NCBI RefSeq assembly: GCF_000178995.1 | Contig: NZ_ADVZ01000001.1 | Coordinates: 1,150,001-1,214,000 of the forward strand | DNA: 64,000 bases | Reading direction: 5' to 3' | From: Afipia sp. 1NLS2 | GTDB taxonomy: Bacteria > Pseudomonadota > Alphaproteobacteria > Rhizobiales > Xanthobacteraceae | Shown: positions 47,252 through 57,328 of the stretch, piece after piece | Numbering within the stretch: the first letter of the stretch is position 1 | Layout: every line of letters begins with the position of its first letter | Position numbers and translations under genes: made by a program | Notes under the pieces: generated by a model | Database searches by the model: none | What the model was told of the DNA's origin: nothing | Seen by the model: only the letters and a program-made list of their open reading frames with translations

Positions 47252-48124
47252 TCAGCGCTTCGCGCGAAACGCATCCCTTGCCGCGAGCAGACCGCCGCCC
47301 GCGATCAGAAAGGCCGCGAGCCAGAGCGACGATGTCGGCTCGGCATAGCCGACGACAATCAGCAGCAGCGTCGACAATAACGGCGTCGCATAGGACGCAG
47401 CACCCAGCAAGCGGATGTCACCGCGCTTCATGCCAATATCCCACGCATAGAAAGCAAAGCCGACCGGGCCAAGCCCCAGCACGACGATCGCCAGCCATTG
47501 CGTCACCGTCTGCGGCATCACTGTTGGCTCAAAAGTGAAATGCACCAGCGCAGCCAGCACGGCGGTCGCGATGCAGAAGCCCGTCACCACATCGGTCGGC
47601 ACTGTGCCGAATTTGCGCGACAGCACCGAATAGCTCGCCCAGACAAAAGCCGCGCAGAGTGCTGCAAGAAATCCCGGCGCATAACGCCCCTGAACCGCGC
47701 CCGACAGATCGCCGCCGAACAGCATCACCACACCCGCGAAGCCGAGGAGCGCACCGACGATGTGGTGCAAGGCGAGCCGCTCTCCCGGCAGCCACGCCGA
47801 CATCAGCACGATCAGGAGCGGCCAAAGATAGTTCAGCAGCCCCGCTTCCGCCGCGGGCGCAAAACGCAACGCCAGGAAATACAGCGCGTGATAGCCGAAC
47901 AGCCCGGCCACGCCGACAAGCCACACCACCGGCCGCTGGCGCAAGGCGGCCATCGCGGCAGGCCGAAACAACCAGCCCGCCATGCCCGCGAGCGCGCCAA
48001 TGGCGAACGTCATCGCCAGCAACTGAAATGCGGGGATCGCCCCCGTCGCGACCGTCAGCGCGGCAAGTGCGGACCACAGCACCAACGCCACAAGGCCGAT
48101 CAGGGTCGCAGTGGAAGAACGCAT
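47252..48124 (-). CDS. EamA/DMT-superfamily transporter (YddG-like)
   Basis: A 290-residue, ten-helix exporter of the drug/metabolite superfamily. The first half contains LIGLVALVLWSALAALTVAT and GYHALYFLALRFAPAAEAGL; the second, VLGLGPVGFAFYAWDIGMKR and SYATPLLSTLLLIVVGYAEP, together resembling aromatic amino-acid exporters such as YddG. The substrate is inferred only at family level. It is unrelated in sequence detail to the EamA protein at 35.3 kb. It lies downstream of phaB on the same strand, 60 bases away, but has no evident link to PHB metabolism. Confidence 0.87.
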   Translation of the reverse strand: MRSSTATLIGLVALVLWSALAALTVATGAIPAFQLLAMTFAIGALAGMAGWLFRPAAMAALRQRPVVWLVGVAGLFGYHALYFLALRFAPAAEAGLLNYLWPLLIVLMSAWLPGERLALHHIVGALLGFAGVVMLFGGDLSGAVQGRYAPGFLAALCAAFVWASYSVLSRKFGTVPTDVVTGFCIATAVLAALVHFTFEPTVMPQTVTQWLAIVVLGLGPVGFAFYAWDIGMKRGDIRLLGAASYATPLLSTLLLIVVGYAEPTSSLWLAAFLIAGGGLLAARDAFRAKR

Positions 48125-48184
48125 GGGTCACACAGGCGGCATCGCCGCGCTTCAGTCAACGGTGCCGCCGGTGACGTGACGTCA

Positions 48185-48910
48185 TCACGCCAAATACTGC
48201 CCGCCATTCACCGACAGCGTCGAGCCGGTAATGAAGGCCGAATCGTCCGCCGCCAGAAACACCACGGCGCGCGCGATCTCCTCCGGTTCGCCGAGCCGGT
48301 TGACGGGGATCAGCGGCAGAATCTTCTGCTCCAGCACATCCTTCGGCACCGCCTGCACCATTTCGGTGTTGATGTAGCCGGGGCAGATCGCATTCACGGT
48401 GATGCCGCCGCGTGCTGTCTCCAGCGCCAGCGCCTTGGTGAAGCCGATGTCGCCCGCCTTCGAGGCCGAATAATTCACCTGGCCGAACTGTCCCTTCTGC
48501 CCGTTGATGGAGGAGATGTTGATGATGCGGCCGAACTTGCGGGCGCGCATGCCCTCGATCACCTGACGCGACATATTGAACAAAGAGCCGAGGTTGGTGT
48601 TGATGACAGCATTCCACTGATCCAGCGTCATCTTGTGGAAGGGCGTATCGCGCGTGATGCCGGCATTGTTGACCAGCACATCGACCGGGCCAACCTCCGC
48701 CTCGACCTTCTTGACGCCAGCGGCACAAGCATCGAACGAGGCGACGTCCCACTTGTAAACGGCGATGCCGGTCTGCGCCTTGAACTTCGCGGCGGCTTCG
48801 TCATTGCCCGCATAACTCGCCGCGACATTGTAGCCCGCGCCCTTCAGTGCCTTGCTGATAGCTGCTCCGATGCCGCGGGTACCGCCTGTCACCAATGCCG
48901 TGCGAGTCAT
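48185..48910 (-). CDS. phaB: Acetoacetyl-CoA reductase
   Basis: A 241-residue short-chain dehydrogenase that reduces acetoacetyl-CoA with NADPH to (R)-3-hydroxybutyryl-CoA for polyhydroxybutyrate synthesis. The cofactor loop is GGTRGIG (9-15), with NNAG, catalytic Ser134, Tyr147 and Lys151 (NYSASKAG). The PhbB signature QFGQVNYSASKAGDIGFTKA separates it from FabG. A strong GAGGAGG precedes the ATG. It is downstream of phaA in the same direction, but a terminator hairpin lies between. Confidence 0.95.
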   Translation of the reverse strand: MTRTALVTGGTRGIGAAISKALKGAGYNVAASYAGNDEAAAKFKAQTGIAVYKWDVASFDACAAGVKKVEAEVGPVDVLVNNAGITRDTPFHKMTLDQWNAVINTNLGSLFNMSRQVIEGMRARKFGRIINISSINGQKGQFGQVNYSASKAGDIGFTKALALETARGGITVNAICPGYINTEMVQAVPKDVLEQKILPLIPVNRLGEPEEIARAVVFLAADDSAFITGSTLSVNGGQYLA

Positions 48911-48982
48911 GACGTCCTCCTCAGTCTCTTAGTCGTTGCACTAACCGTCCATCACGACAGTTTCACGATCAAACGTCAAACC

Positions 48983-49015
48983 AAAAAAGAATGCCCGGCT
49001 TTGAACCGGGCATTC
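48983..49015 (-). terminator. Intrinsic terminator after phaA
   Basis: A 10-bp perfect stem GAATGCCCGG / CCGGGCATTC with a 7-base loop, followed on the minus strand by six T's. It lies between phaA and phaB. Confidence 0.85.
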
Positions 49016-49058
49016 GTCGTATCGTCAGGTATCTGCGCGTCGTTCTGTGTATACCAGA

Positions 49059-50333
<1,275 letters not shown>

Positions 50334-50456
50334 TCAAACGGCCAGACATCATCTCTCTACTTTCGTCGAGAATAAGCGGCTGTGGTCCCGCACCGCCGTT
50401 AACCTGCCATTCACAAAACGGTAGCCGAGCCCGGCTGAACGTGCTTACTTTCCGCA

Positions 50457-50476
50457 TCGCACTATTTGCTGTGCGA
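50457..50476 (+). promoter_or_regulatory. Inverted repeat in the phaR leader, candidate PhaR operator
   Basis: TCGCAC (50457-50462) and GTGCGA (50471-50476) form a 6-bp inverted repeat with an 8-base spacer, 37 bases before the phaR start. PhaR repressors autoregulate in relatives, so this is a candidate site by inference. Confidence 0.4.
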
Positions 50477-50512
50477 GGTTCTTGTCTTCTCAATTCTGCG
50501 GCGTGTGAGTTC

Positions 50513-51106
50513 ATGGCGAAATCCGACCAGCCCATTACGATCAAGAAATACGCCAACCGGCGACTCTACAATACCGGTACCAGCACCTATGTGACGCTCG
50601 AAGACCTCGCGAGCATGGTCAAGGAGGGCGAGGATTTTCTCGTCTACGATGCCAAGACCGGCGACGACATCACCCGCTCGGTCCTGGCTCAGATCATTTT
50701 CGAGCAGGAAAACAAGGCGGGACAGAATTTGCTGCCGACCACCTTCCTGCGCCAGTTGATCCGGTTCTATGGCGACAGCATGCAGATGGTGGTGCCGAAA
50801 TATCTCGAGCAGTCGATCGACACGCTGACCCGGGAGCAGGAAAAGTTCCGCAAGCAGATGACCAACACCTTCAGCGGCACGCCGTTCGCGCCGCTTGAGG
50901 AGCACGTCCGGCGCAACATGGAAATGTTCGAGCGGACCTTCGCGATGTTCAAGCCGTTCGCGGCGCCCGCGACACGCAACGGTACGGAGACGCAGACGCC
51001 TCCGTCCGGCAGCGAGCCCGACGACATCGACGAACTGAAGCGCCAGATGAAGGAAATGCAGGAGCGGCTGGAGCGCATGTCGAAGCCCTCCGGCGGCGAC
51101 AACTGA
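50513..51106 (+). CDS. phaR: Polyhydroxyalkanoate synthesis repressor PhaR
   Basis: A 197-residue regulator. The N-terminal PHB/PHA accumulation DNA-binding domain is clear: ITIKKYANRRLYNTGTSTYV, TLEDLASMVKEGEDFLVYDA and KTGDDITRSVLAQIIFEQE. A phasin-like helical C-terminal half (FLRQLIRFYGDSMQM onward; KRQMKEMQERLERM coiled-coil end) senses PHB granules. It is expected to repress phasin and PHB genes until granules titrate it. ATG 50513 begins the family homology. phaC is not in this window. Confidence 0.95.
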   Translation: MAKSDQPITIKKYANRRLYNTGTSTYVTLEDLASMVKEGEDFLVYDAKTGDDITRSVLAQIIFEQENKAGQNLLPTTFLRQLIRFYGDSMQMVVPKYLEQSIDTLTREQEKFRKQMTNTFSGTPFAPLEEHVRRNMEMFERTFAMFKPFAAPATRNGTETQTPPSGSEPDDIDELKRQMKEMQERLERMSKPSGGDN

Positions 51107-51125
51107 GATTTACATAAATTCCATC

Positions 51126-51157
51126 AAATGGCCGGGCTCGTCCCGGCCATTTGTTTT
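51126..51157 (+). terminator. Intrinsic terminator after phaR
   Basis: AATGGCCGGG, loop CTCGT, CCCGGCCATT, followed by TGTTTT. The stem belongs to a palindrome type also seen after ispG. Confidence 0.8.
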
Positions 51158-51244
51158 ATGTGTGCCAGGCATGGCTGCCCTTTCGGGAGCCGGATAGAAT
51201 CGCGGCACGACGATTCGCCTCCCGATCGATCTTCCGGAGCCTTC

Positions 51245-52042
51245 ATGCACAACCCAGGCCGCAAGCTCGCATTCGTTCTCGTGTCATCGAGCCATGGAAC
51301 GATGATCGTGAACCGGATGGACCGCCACATGGTCAACGCCGACACCGGCTACGGCGTCGGATACCAAATTCTCGAAACCGCCGCCTTCGATCCTTCGGAG
51401 GTCGATCTCGCGCTCCAGATTCTGCATTTGCGGCGGCGCCATTACGGTGACGGCGTCGTCGCCATCGATTGCGGCGCCAATATCGGCGTCCATACCATCG
51501 AATGGGCGGCCTCCATGACAGGCTGGGGATCGGTGCTGTCGATCGAGGCGCAGGAGCGCATCTACTACGCGCTGGCGGGCAATATCGCGATCAACAACTG
51601 CTTCAATGCGATTGCCATCAATGCGGCGGTGTCTTCGGAAAACGGCACGCTGCGAATTCCCAATCCCGACTATCTGACTGCTGCGAGTTTCGGCAGCCTT
51701 GAGATGCGTCAAAGCCCGAACAACGAATTCATTGGCCAGCCGATCGACTATTCTGCGGAGGGCACCGTCGAGGTCCGCAAGCTCGCCATCGACGGCTTCA
51801 ACCTGCCGCGCGTCGATTTCATCAAGATCGACATCGAAGGCATGGAAATGGAGGGGCTGGAAGGAGCCGCTCAAACGATCGGGCGAAGCCATCCAATCAT
51901 GCTGATCGAATCGATCAAAACCGATCGCGAACAATTACAGCAGTGGCTGGAGCGGCAGGGCTACACCATCACCAAGGCCGGCATCAATGTGCTGGCGATT
52001 CACCAATCCGACAAGACGCTCGGCGATCTCAACCAGCAGTAG
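51245..52042 (+). CDS. FkbM-family SAM-dependent methyltransferase
   Basis: A 265-residue methyltransferase of the FkbM type. Motif I is VVAIDCGANIGVHTIEWA; later parts include AINNCFNAIAINAAVSSENG, VDFIKIDIEGMEMEGLEGA and HPIMLIESIKTDREQL, all standard for the family. Targets of relatives include sugars and polyketides; the substrate here is unknown and no glycan cluster is nearby. ATG 51245 has GGAG 5 bases upstream. It stands alone between phaR and the GGDEF/EAL gene. Confidence 0.9.
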   Translation: MHNPGRKLAFVLVSSSHGTMIVNRMDRHMVNADTGYGVGYQILETAAFDPSEVDLALQILHLRRRHYGDGVVAIDCGANIGVHTIEWAASMTGWGSVLSIEAQERIYYALAGNIAINNCFNAIAINAAVSSENGTLRIPNPDYLTAASFGSLEMRQSPNNEFIGQPIDYSAEGTVEVRKLAIDGFNLPRVDFIKIDIEGMEMEGLEGAAQTIGRSHPIMLIESIKTDREQLQQWLERQGYTITKAGINVLAIHQSDKTLGDLNQQ

Positions 52043-52057
52043 CGGTGGACGTGCGGC

Positions 52058-53806
52058 TCATCGCGCTCCCGCAACAGGATGCGGGACAGCGGCCAGATCC
52101 CACGGCCGCTGCGTCGTGGCGAGCCCGGTCAGCCGGCCCTGAATGTAATCGCAGCCCCAGCCCTGCAGGAGCTTCGCGGCTTCCTCGTCCTGCACCCATT
52201 CGGCGACGGTCTTGAGCCCGAGCCGATGCGCCAGATCGATCATGGTCTGCACGAAGGCACGATCGTCCGCCGAGCGCGCGACGTTCTGCACGAAGGCGCC
52301 ATCGATTTTCACGATATCGACGCCAAGTTTGCGCAAATTCCGGAACGACGTGTAGCCTGCGCCGAAATCATCGATCGCGATACGGCTGCCGAAATCCTTC
52401 AGCCGGTTCACAAAGCCGCGCACGTCGTCGAGATCCTGGATCGCCACCGTCTCGGTGATCTCCACGATCATGCGCTCCGCCACGCCGGGATAGGTGCGGA
52501 ACAGGGACTCGATGCTCGCCCACCAGTTCGGATCCATTGTGGTGTCGGGCGAAATATTGAGGCTGAGCTGAACCTGAGGCGACTGCGCGAGCTCTTCCAC
52601 CACAAGTTCGAGCACGCGATGATCGACAAGGCGAATGAGACCGAGCTTCTCGGCTACCGGGACAATATCGGGCGCCAGCGAAAACTCGCCCTCGCCATGC
52701 CGCATCCGCACCAGACACTCGTAGAACGCAGGCTGGCGTGAGACCGCCTCAACCACCGGCTCGAATGCCATGACGATGCGGTGCTCGTTCAAGGCGGCCA
52801 CGATCTCGTCGGTGACGCGAATATTGACGCGGCGCTGCGCATCGCGCTCGACATTCGGATGCCATGCATGAAACGAACCGCGGCGGCGAGCCTTTGCCGT
52901 CTCCAGCGCTTCCTGAGTCCGGCTCATCGCCTCGTCCGCGGTGCGCGCGTAGCGCGGCGCATTGACCGCCCCGATCGAGGCTGTCAGCGACACGGGCCCG
53001 GAGGCGGTCGGCACGATCTCATCGCGGATGCCGGCGAGAAAGCGCTCGGCGGCCACCTGCATGTCGTCGGCGGTGCAGTTCTTCAGAATCAATCCGAACT
53101 TGTTGCCGGAAAACCGTCCCAGCACATCGCCGCCGCGCAGCCGCGCGCGAATCCGCTGCGACACCTCGCAGATCACCTCGTCGGCCACATCGAAGCCGAA
53201 AGCTTCGTTGAGGCGCGCCAGATGGTCGATGCCGATCAGCATGAAGGCGAAGGAGGAACGGAAACGCGCGGCTTCTTCCACTGCTTCCGCAAGCGCTGCG
53301 ACGAGATGGGTCCGGTTGAGATCCCCAGTCAGCGGATCGCGCTGCGAGAGCTTGCGCAACTGTTCTTCATGGGCATGGCGCTCGTTGTTGATGCGCAGGA
53401 TGCCCCGCACATAAGCGGGCTTCCCATCGGCACCTGCAAACCAGCGGCCGGTCTCCTCAACCCAGACGACCGGCGCCGACATCCGCGCGCGCAGCCCGTA
53501 TTCGATCTGATAGTGAACACCCTGTCCCATATCCTGCGCCGAGCCATGCATCACCGCTTCACGACGGATATGCGGCTGCGGCTCGATCAGCTTGGCGAAT
53601 TCCGCACCCAACTCCATCGCGTCCAATGGAACACCGGGCAGGACCTCATTGATATTCGCGCTCCACGACAGCGCGTCGCTGGCGATATCCCAGGTAAAGG
53701 CTGCCTGTCCCAGACATGCCAGAACCGTGTCCACGGATGATTCTTCGAGGCGGCCGGGGGCCTTCTCTGGCAGGGACATCGCGGAAGACGTTTGAATTGC
53801 GGACAC
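52058..53806 (-). CDS. GGDEF/EAL-domain protein with degenerate GGDEF
   Basis: A 582-residue c-di-GMP signalling protein. A PAS-like sensor (to ~145) is followed by a GGDEF domain and a C-terminal EAL domain. The GGDEF signature is SGNKF (233-237), so cyclase activity is probably lost and the domain may bind GTP or regulate. The EAL motif is ECL (Glu363), with SLNIS, VEITETVAI, IDDFGAGYTSF and VKIDGAFVQN intact, so phosphodiesterase activity remains plausible. The start is GTG with GAGG 4 bases upstream; an ATG nine codons later is possible. There is no hydrophobic anchor, so it should be cytosolic. Confidence 0.88.
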   Translation of the reverse strand: MSAIQTSSAMSLPEKAPGRLEESSVDTVLACLGQAAFTWDIASDALSWSANINEVLPGVPLDAMELGAEFAKLIEPQPHIRREAVMHGSAQDMGQGVHYQIEYGLRARMSAPVVWVEETGRWFAGADGKPAYVRGILRINNERHAHEEQLRKLSQRDPLTGDLNRTHLVAALAEAVEEAARFRSSFAFMLIGIDHLARLNEAFGFDVADEVICEVSQRIRARLRGGDVLGRFSGNKFGLILKNCTADDMQVAAERFLAGIRDEIVPTASGPVSLTASIGAVNAPRYARTADEAMSRTQEALETAKARRRGSFHAWHPNVERDAQRRVNIRVTDEIVAALNEHRIVMAFEPVVEAVSRQPAFYECLVRMRHGEGEFSLAPDIVPVAEKLGLIRLVDHRVLELVVEELAQSPQVQLSLNISPDTTMDPNWWASIESLFRTYPGVAERMIVEITETVAIQDLDDVRGFVNRLKDFGSRIAIDDFGAGYTSFRNLRKLGVDIVKIDGAFVQNVARSADDRAFVQTMIDLAHRLGLKTVAEWVQDEEAAKLLQGWGCDYIQGRLTGLATTQRPWDLAAVPHPVAGAR

Positions 53807-54033
53807 AGCGCCTCGATCCGGGACAGATTCGAATCATTTGTTCGGAAGCATAGAGCCTTCGTGGACTCCGAGCCTAGGTGGCGTTCCTTAAACAATCCAA
53901 AAAAGCGCGGATTCCCGGCGATACCGCAAAGGGTAAGACGCTGCCGCCATGTCCGGCATAATCCTTGCGAGGTTTCCATCGAAGCAGCGCGGCTGTCCCA
54001 TACCGGGACAGATGGCGCATCGGAATAGCGGCG

Positions 54034-54360
54034 ATGGTATCGGCAATTTCACCACGGCAAGGGTTGGCGGCGGAGCCCCTCAAGGGCCATTCGCATCATG
54101 CCGAAGCGTCAGCGACATCGCTTACATCAACGGCTCTGGTGCCCGTTGCTCCGGTGCAGCCCGCGAGCCGACCATACAGCCCAAGGCTCCGTCCTGATCC
54201 ATCCTTCGTGATGCATCTGATCGCGACCGCCAGCCACGCTCCGCAGACCCGCAGGCTACGGCAAGCTACCGCGAGCGACGGCGTAGCGCGCTACGCCGCA
54301 ACGCGCGTCGCGGTCCAGCCGCGCGCCTCCAACGGATCGCGGTTCAAGGACATCGCCTGA
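54034..54360 (+). CDS. Small conserved-looking protein with HLIAT..PQTR motif
   Basis: A 108-residue predicted protein of unknown function. Its middle, RPDPSFVMHLIATASHAP followed by QTRRLRQAT and a tyrosine (VARYAATRV), follows a pattern I recall from short hypothetical proteins in bradyrhizobia (F-x-x-HLIAT-x4-PQTR-x-x-R-x-A). The first ~45 residues are Ala/Thr/Ser/Pro-rich and probably disordered. The start is uncertain (ATG 54034, or an upstream TTG at 53965) and no strong ribosome site is seen. It is convergent with the next membrane-protein gene, 10 bases between stops. Confidence 0.5.
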   Translation: MVSAISPRQGLAAEPLKGHSHHAEASATSLTSTALVPVAPVQPASRPYSPRLRPDPSFVMHLIATASHAPQTRRLRQATASDGVARYAATRVAVQPRASNGSRFKDIA

Positions 54361-54370
54361 TTTTGTGAGA

Positions 54371-55105
54371 TCAGTCGCGACGCGGCACAATCGGGGGAGA
54401 CGCCGGTCTATCCGTCGCCTGCTCGTCATGATCGCGCACGAGATCGGACGCGCTCCAGTCCGAAACGCTTTTGTGCGCGGGCTCCTTCACCACACCGCCA
54501 ACGTCACCGGACTTCGCCGCATCCGGCTGCACATGTTGCGGCGGGCTGTCGACCTCGGGCGTGATGACCTCCATCTGCGGATGAGAGGGCGGCGGCTGTT
54601 TAGTGGCGAGTGGCGGAGGTTCGGTGCGAACAGGCGCGGGCGCGGAAGGCGGCGGCGCGGCAGGAACGGGGGCCGGTGCGGGCGCGGGTGCGGCTTCATA
54701 TCCGGCGGTACGCAGCATCGCGCGGCGCGCCGCACGATGGCGCAGGCTGAGCGTCAGACCGCCCAGGAAATCGACAAATGTGAGAAGCACCAGCAGGAAA
54801 AAGGCCGAGGTGCCGAACGGCGCGAGCCACAGGAATTCGGCACCCGCCGCGCCGAGCACAACCAGCGAGAGGATGTGATCCATCACATATTTCGCGCCGG
54901 GCCTTGAAGCGCGGGCGAATTCGAACAGCAGAAGGATGATGCCGAGCGCCAGTATCAGATCATTGAAGCTGACGCCCCACGCCACGCCGGACAACAGCGG
55001 CAACGTGAACAGCGGCGCGGTGAACGCCGCGCCGGGCATCAGAAATACGACGATGTTGTAGATTGCGATCGGAATGAGAAGGAGCGGGAAACCGATTGTA
55101 GGCAT
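54371..55105 (-). CDS. Hypothetical membrane protein with Pro-rich cytoplasmic tail
   Basis: A 244-residue protein not assigned to a known family. About four hydrophobic helices fill the first 125 residues (FPLLLIPIAIYNIVVFLMPG; FNDLILALGIILLLFEFARA; MDHILSLVVLGAAGAEFLWL; SAFFLLVLLTFVDFLGGLTL), followed by a basic RHRAARRAM and a ~110-residue Pro/Ala/Glu-rich tail with repeated PAPAPAP. The tail suggests an unstructured domain. It is convergent with the small gene on one side and lies downstream of rpmF, 113 bases away, on the same strand. Confidence 0.75.
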   Translation of the reverse strand: MPTIGFPLLLIPIAIYNIVVFLMPGAAFTAPLFTLPLLSGVAWGVSFNDLILALGIILLLFEFARASRPGAKYVMDHILSLVVLGAAGAEFLWLAPFGTSAFFLLVLLTFVDFLGGLTLSLRHRAARRAMLRTAGYEAAPAPAPAPVPAAPPPSAPAPVRTEPPPLATKQPPPSHPQMEVITPEVDSPPQHVQPDAAKSGDVGGVVKEPAHKSVSDWSASDLVRDHDEQATDRPASPPIVPRRD

Positions 55106-55218
55106 CGGCGAAGCCTTCTGTGGGCTGGCGGTCTTCCGAGACGATACTCCGAAAACTGCCGAACCTCATACCCCGCGGCAGACACAATCGCGGCTTGCGC
55201 CGCGATTGGAGAGATCGC

Positions 55219-55404
55219 TTAGTCTTCCTTCTTCACCTTCAGAACCTGACGGCCTTTGTACATGCCGGTCTTCAGGTCGAGATGGTGCGGACGGCGCAAT
55301 TCACCCGAGTCCTTGTCTTCGACATAGGTCGGCTTCTTGAGCGCATCGGCTGAGCGGCGCATGCCGCGACGGGATGGCGAGGTTTTTCTGCGGGGAACGG
55401 CCAT
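55219..55404 (-). CDS. rpmF: 50S ribosomal protein L32
   Basis: A 61-residue L32: [20 protein letters not shown], then [20 protein letters not shown] and [15 protein letters not shown]. It lacks the four-cysteine zinc ribbon found in some L32 proteins, the usual state in alphaproteobacteria. The start is ATG 55404 with AAGGA about 9 bases upstream; an in-frame ATG six codons earlier is rejected because L32 begins at MAVP. It follows mtgA in the same direction with 132 bases between. Confidence 0.98.
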   Translation of the reverse strand: MAVPRRKTSPSRRGMRRSADALKKPTYVEDKDSGELRRPHHLDLKTGMYKGRQVLKVKKED

Positions 55405-55536
55405 TGGATCGTCGTCCTTCAAGCGAAAGCAGCCCGCCCTCGGGAGCTTTCTGGAGAATTTCGGTTGAGGCCGCGCTTATAGAGGATGAAGGCGGTCAGC
55501 GCTAGGGCCGGACCAGCTGAAAATGCTTCAAAATCC

Positions 55537-56208
55537 TCAATTCCGGGTCCAGCAGGCCGAAATCGCCGCCGAACGGGCGCGCGCCGTGTAGGTCCCGGCC
55601 AGACGGCGGATATGGGCGCTGGGCATCCGGGCGCTGCGGGTCACCGGATTGGGCAGAACCGCCGCCAGAAGCGCTGCCTGGTGGGGCGAAATGGTCGATA
55701 CACCCCGACCGAAAGCATAGCGGGCACCCGCCTCGGCCCCGAATTGCCCGCTCGGCCCGAACTCTGCAACATTCAGATAAAGCTCAAGAATTCGTTTTTT
55801 TGACAGCACGAGGTCGATCCAAAGCGCCAGCGGGAACTCCAAACCCTTGCGGATGTAGCTGCGCCCTGGCCACAAAAACAGGTTTTTCGCCACCTGCTGG
55901 GTGATGGTGGAACCGCCACGGACGACCTCTCCGTCCTCCGCGTCCTCCAGCACGTCGCTGAGGGAATCCCAATCCACGCCATGGTGGCTGCAAAACCGCG
56001 CGTCTTCCGCCGCCACCACCGAGCGGGGCATTGCGGGCGACATCGCGCCGAGGTCCACCCAGGTGCGCGACACTGGGCTGCCCGTCAGGAACCGCCCCAC
56101 CATCAGCACCGAAATCGGATGGCCGACCGAGTAAACCGGTACCAGCAGATACGGCAGCAAAAGCAGGGCCACCACCACAAGCAGGATCGCGCGGAGCGGA
56201 CGTTTCAT
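55537..56208 (-). CDS. mtgA: Monofunctional biosynthetic peptidoglycan transglycosylase
   Basis: A 223-residue GT51 glycosyltransferase that polymerises lipid II into glycan strands. One N-terminal membrane anchor ([19 protein letters not shown]) precedes the catalytic motifs: [17 protein letters not shown] with the essential Glu, [35 protein letters not shown] and [18 protein letters not shown] 56208 fits family length; upstream in-frame sequence to 56352 is not MtgA-like. It is divergent from the polyprenyl synthase gene, linking wall and lipid-carrier synthesis by position. Confidence 0.95.
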   Translation of the reverse strand: MKRPLRAILLVVVALLLLPYLLVPVYSVGHPISVLMVGRFLTGSPVSRTWVDLGAMSPAMPRSVVAAEDARFCSHHGVDWDSLSDVLEDAEDGEVVRGGSTITQQVAKNLFLWPGRSYIRKGLEFPLALWIDLVLSKKRILELYLNVAEFGPSGQFGAEAGARYAFGRGVSTISPHQAALLAAVLPNPVTRSARMPSAHIRRLAGTYTARARSAAISACWTRN

Positions 56209-56367
56209 CGGCAGCTGGCGTTGCAAGAGCCAATAGGGCGGAAGCAATCCATCCCCTCCCCATAGCAGAAGCTGCGAGAGGCACCGAATCCGGCAATTCC
56301 ATCGCATGGCAGAATTGACGGGAGCGCCCCCATAAAGGCATGGTCCGGCCAAATTTCGGAGTTTTCG

Positions 56368-57306
56368 ATGACCACGGCCTCTGCCTCGACCACCTCAACC
56401 CAGGACTTCAACAAGCTGCTCGATGCCACTGCCGCCGACACCGAGGCGCTGCTGGACCGGCTGCTCTCGGAGCGGCCCGAGCAGGGTGAAATCCTCCGCC
56501 CCAAGCGGCTGATCGAGGCGATGCGTTATTCCAGCCTGAACGGCGGCAAAAGGCTGCGGCCGTTTCTCGCGGTGGCGAGTGCGGCGATGTTCGACGTCCC
56601 GCGTCAGGGCGCGCTGCTCGCGGGCGCGGCGCTTGAGTGCATCCATTGCTACTCGCTGATCCACGACGACCTGCCCTCAATGGACAATTCGGATTTGCGC
56701 CGGGGCCGCCCGACCTCGCACAAGAAATTCGACGACGCGACCGCGATCCTCGCGGGCGACTCGCTGCTCACGCTCGCCTTCGACATCATCACCCGCGACG
56801 AGGTACACCGCGACCCGACAGTGCGGCTGTTGCTGACGCGGGCGCTGGCGCGCGCGGCTGGCATTGGCGGCATGGCCGGCGGGCAGATCATGGATCTCGC
56901 GGGCGAAGGCCGCTTCGGCGACAAGGAGCCTCCGGATGTCGCCAAACTCCAGCAGATGAAGACCGGCGCGCTTTTGAAATATGGCTGCATCGCCGGCGCG
57001 CTGCTCGGCCAGGCCTCGAAGGAGCAATACGCGGCCCTCGATGCTTATGGTCATGCGTTCGGCGAAGCGTTCCAGATTGCCGACGATCTGCTCGACGTCG
57101 AAGGCGACGCGGCGGCGCTCGGCAAGCCGGCGGGTCAGGACGCCGCACTCGGCAAAACTACCTTCGTCACGCAACTGGGACTTGATGGCGCCAGGCGCCG
57201 CCTGCAAGATTTGCTGAAGCAGGCCGACGCAGCACTTGCGCCGTTCGGCGCGAAGGGCGACGTACTGCGCGCAGCGGCTCGCTTCGTCGCCGAGCGGCAG
57301 AACTAG
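56368..57306 (+). CDS. ispA: Farnesyl/polyprenyl diphosphate synthase
   Basis: A 312-residue trans-prenyltransferase. The first Asp-rich motif is DDLPSMD (100-106) with HCYSLIHDD just before it, as in bacterial farnesyl diphosphate synthases; the second is DDLLD (239-243). GGKRLRP binds the isopentenyl substrate, and [10 protein letters not shown] is also typical. It condenses IPP with DMAPP/GPP; the exact chain length (C15 most likely) is inferred. It is followed after 22 bases by the DUF1345 gene. Confidence 0.92.
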   Translation: MTTASASTTSTQDFNKLLDATAADTEALLDRLLSERPEQGEILRPKRLIEAMRYSSLNGGKRLRPFLAVASAAMFDVPRQGALLAGAALECIHCYSLIHDDLPSMDNSDLRRGRPTSHKKFDDATAILAGDSLLTLAFDIITRDEVHRDPTVRLLLTRALARAAGIGGMAGGQIMDLAGEGRFGDKEPPDVAKLQQMKTGALLKYGCIAGALLGQASKEQYAALDAYGHAFGEAFQIADDLLDVEGDAAALGKPAGQDAALGKTTFVTQLGLDGARRRLQDLLKQADAALAPFGAKGDVLRAAARFVAERQN

Positions 57307-57328
57307 GGATCGCAAAACCAAGGATCGC

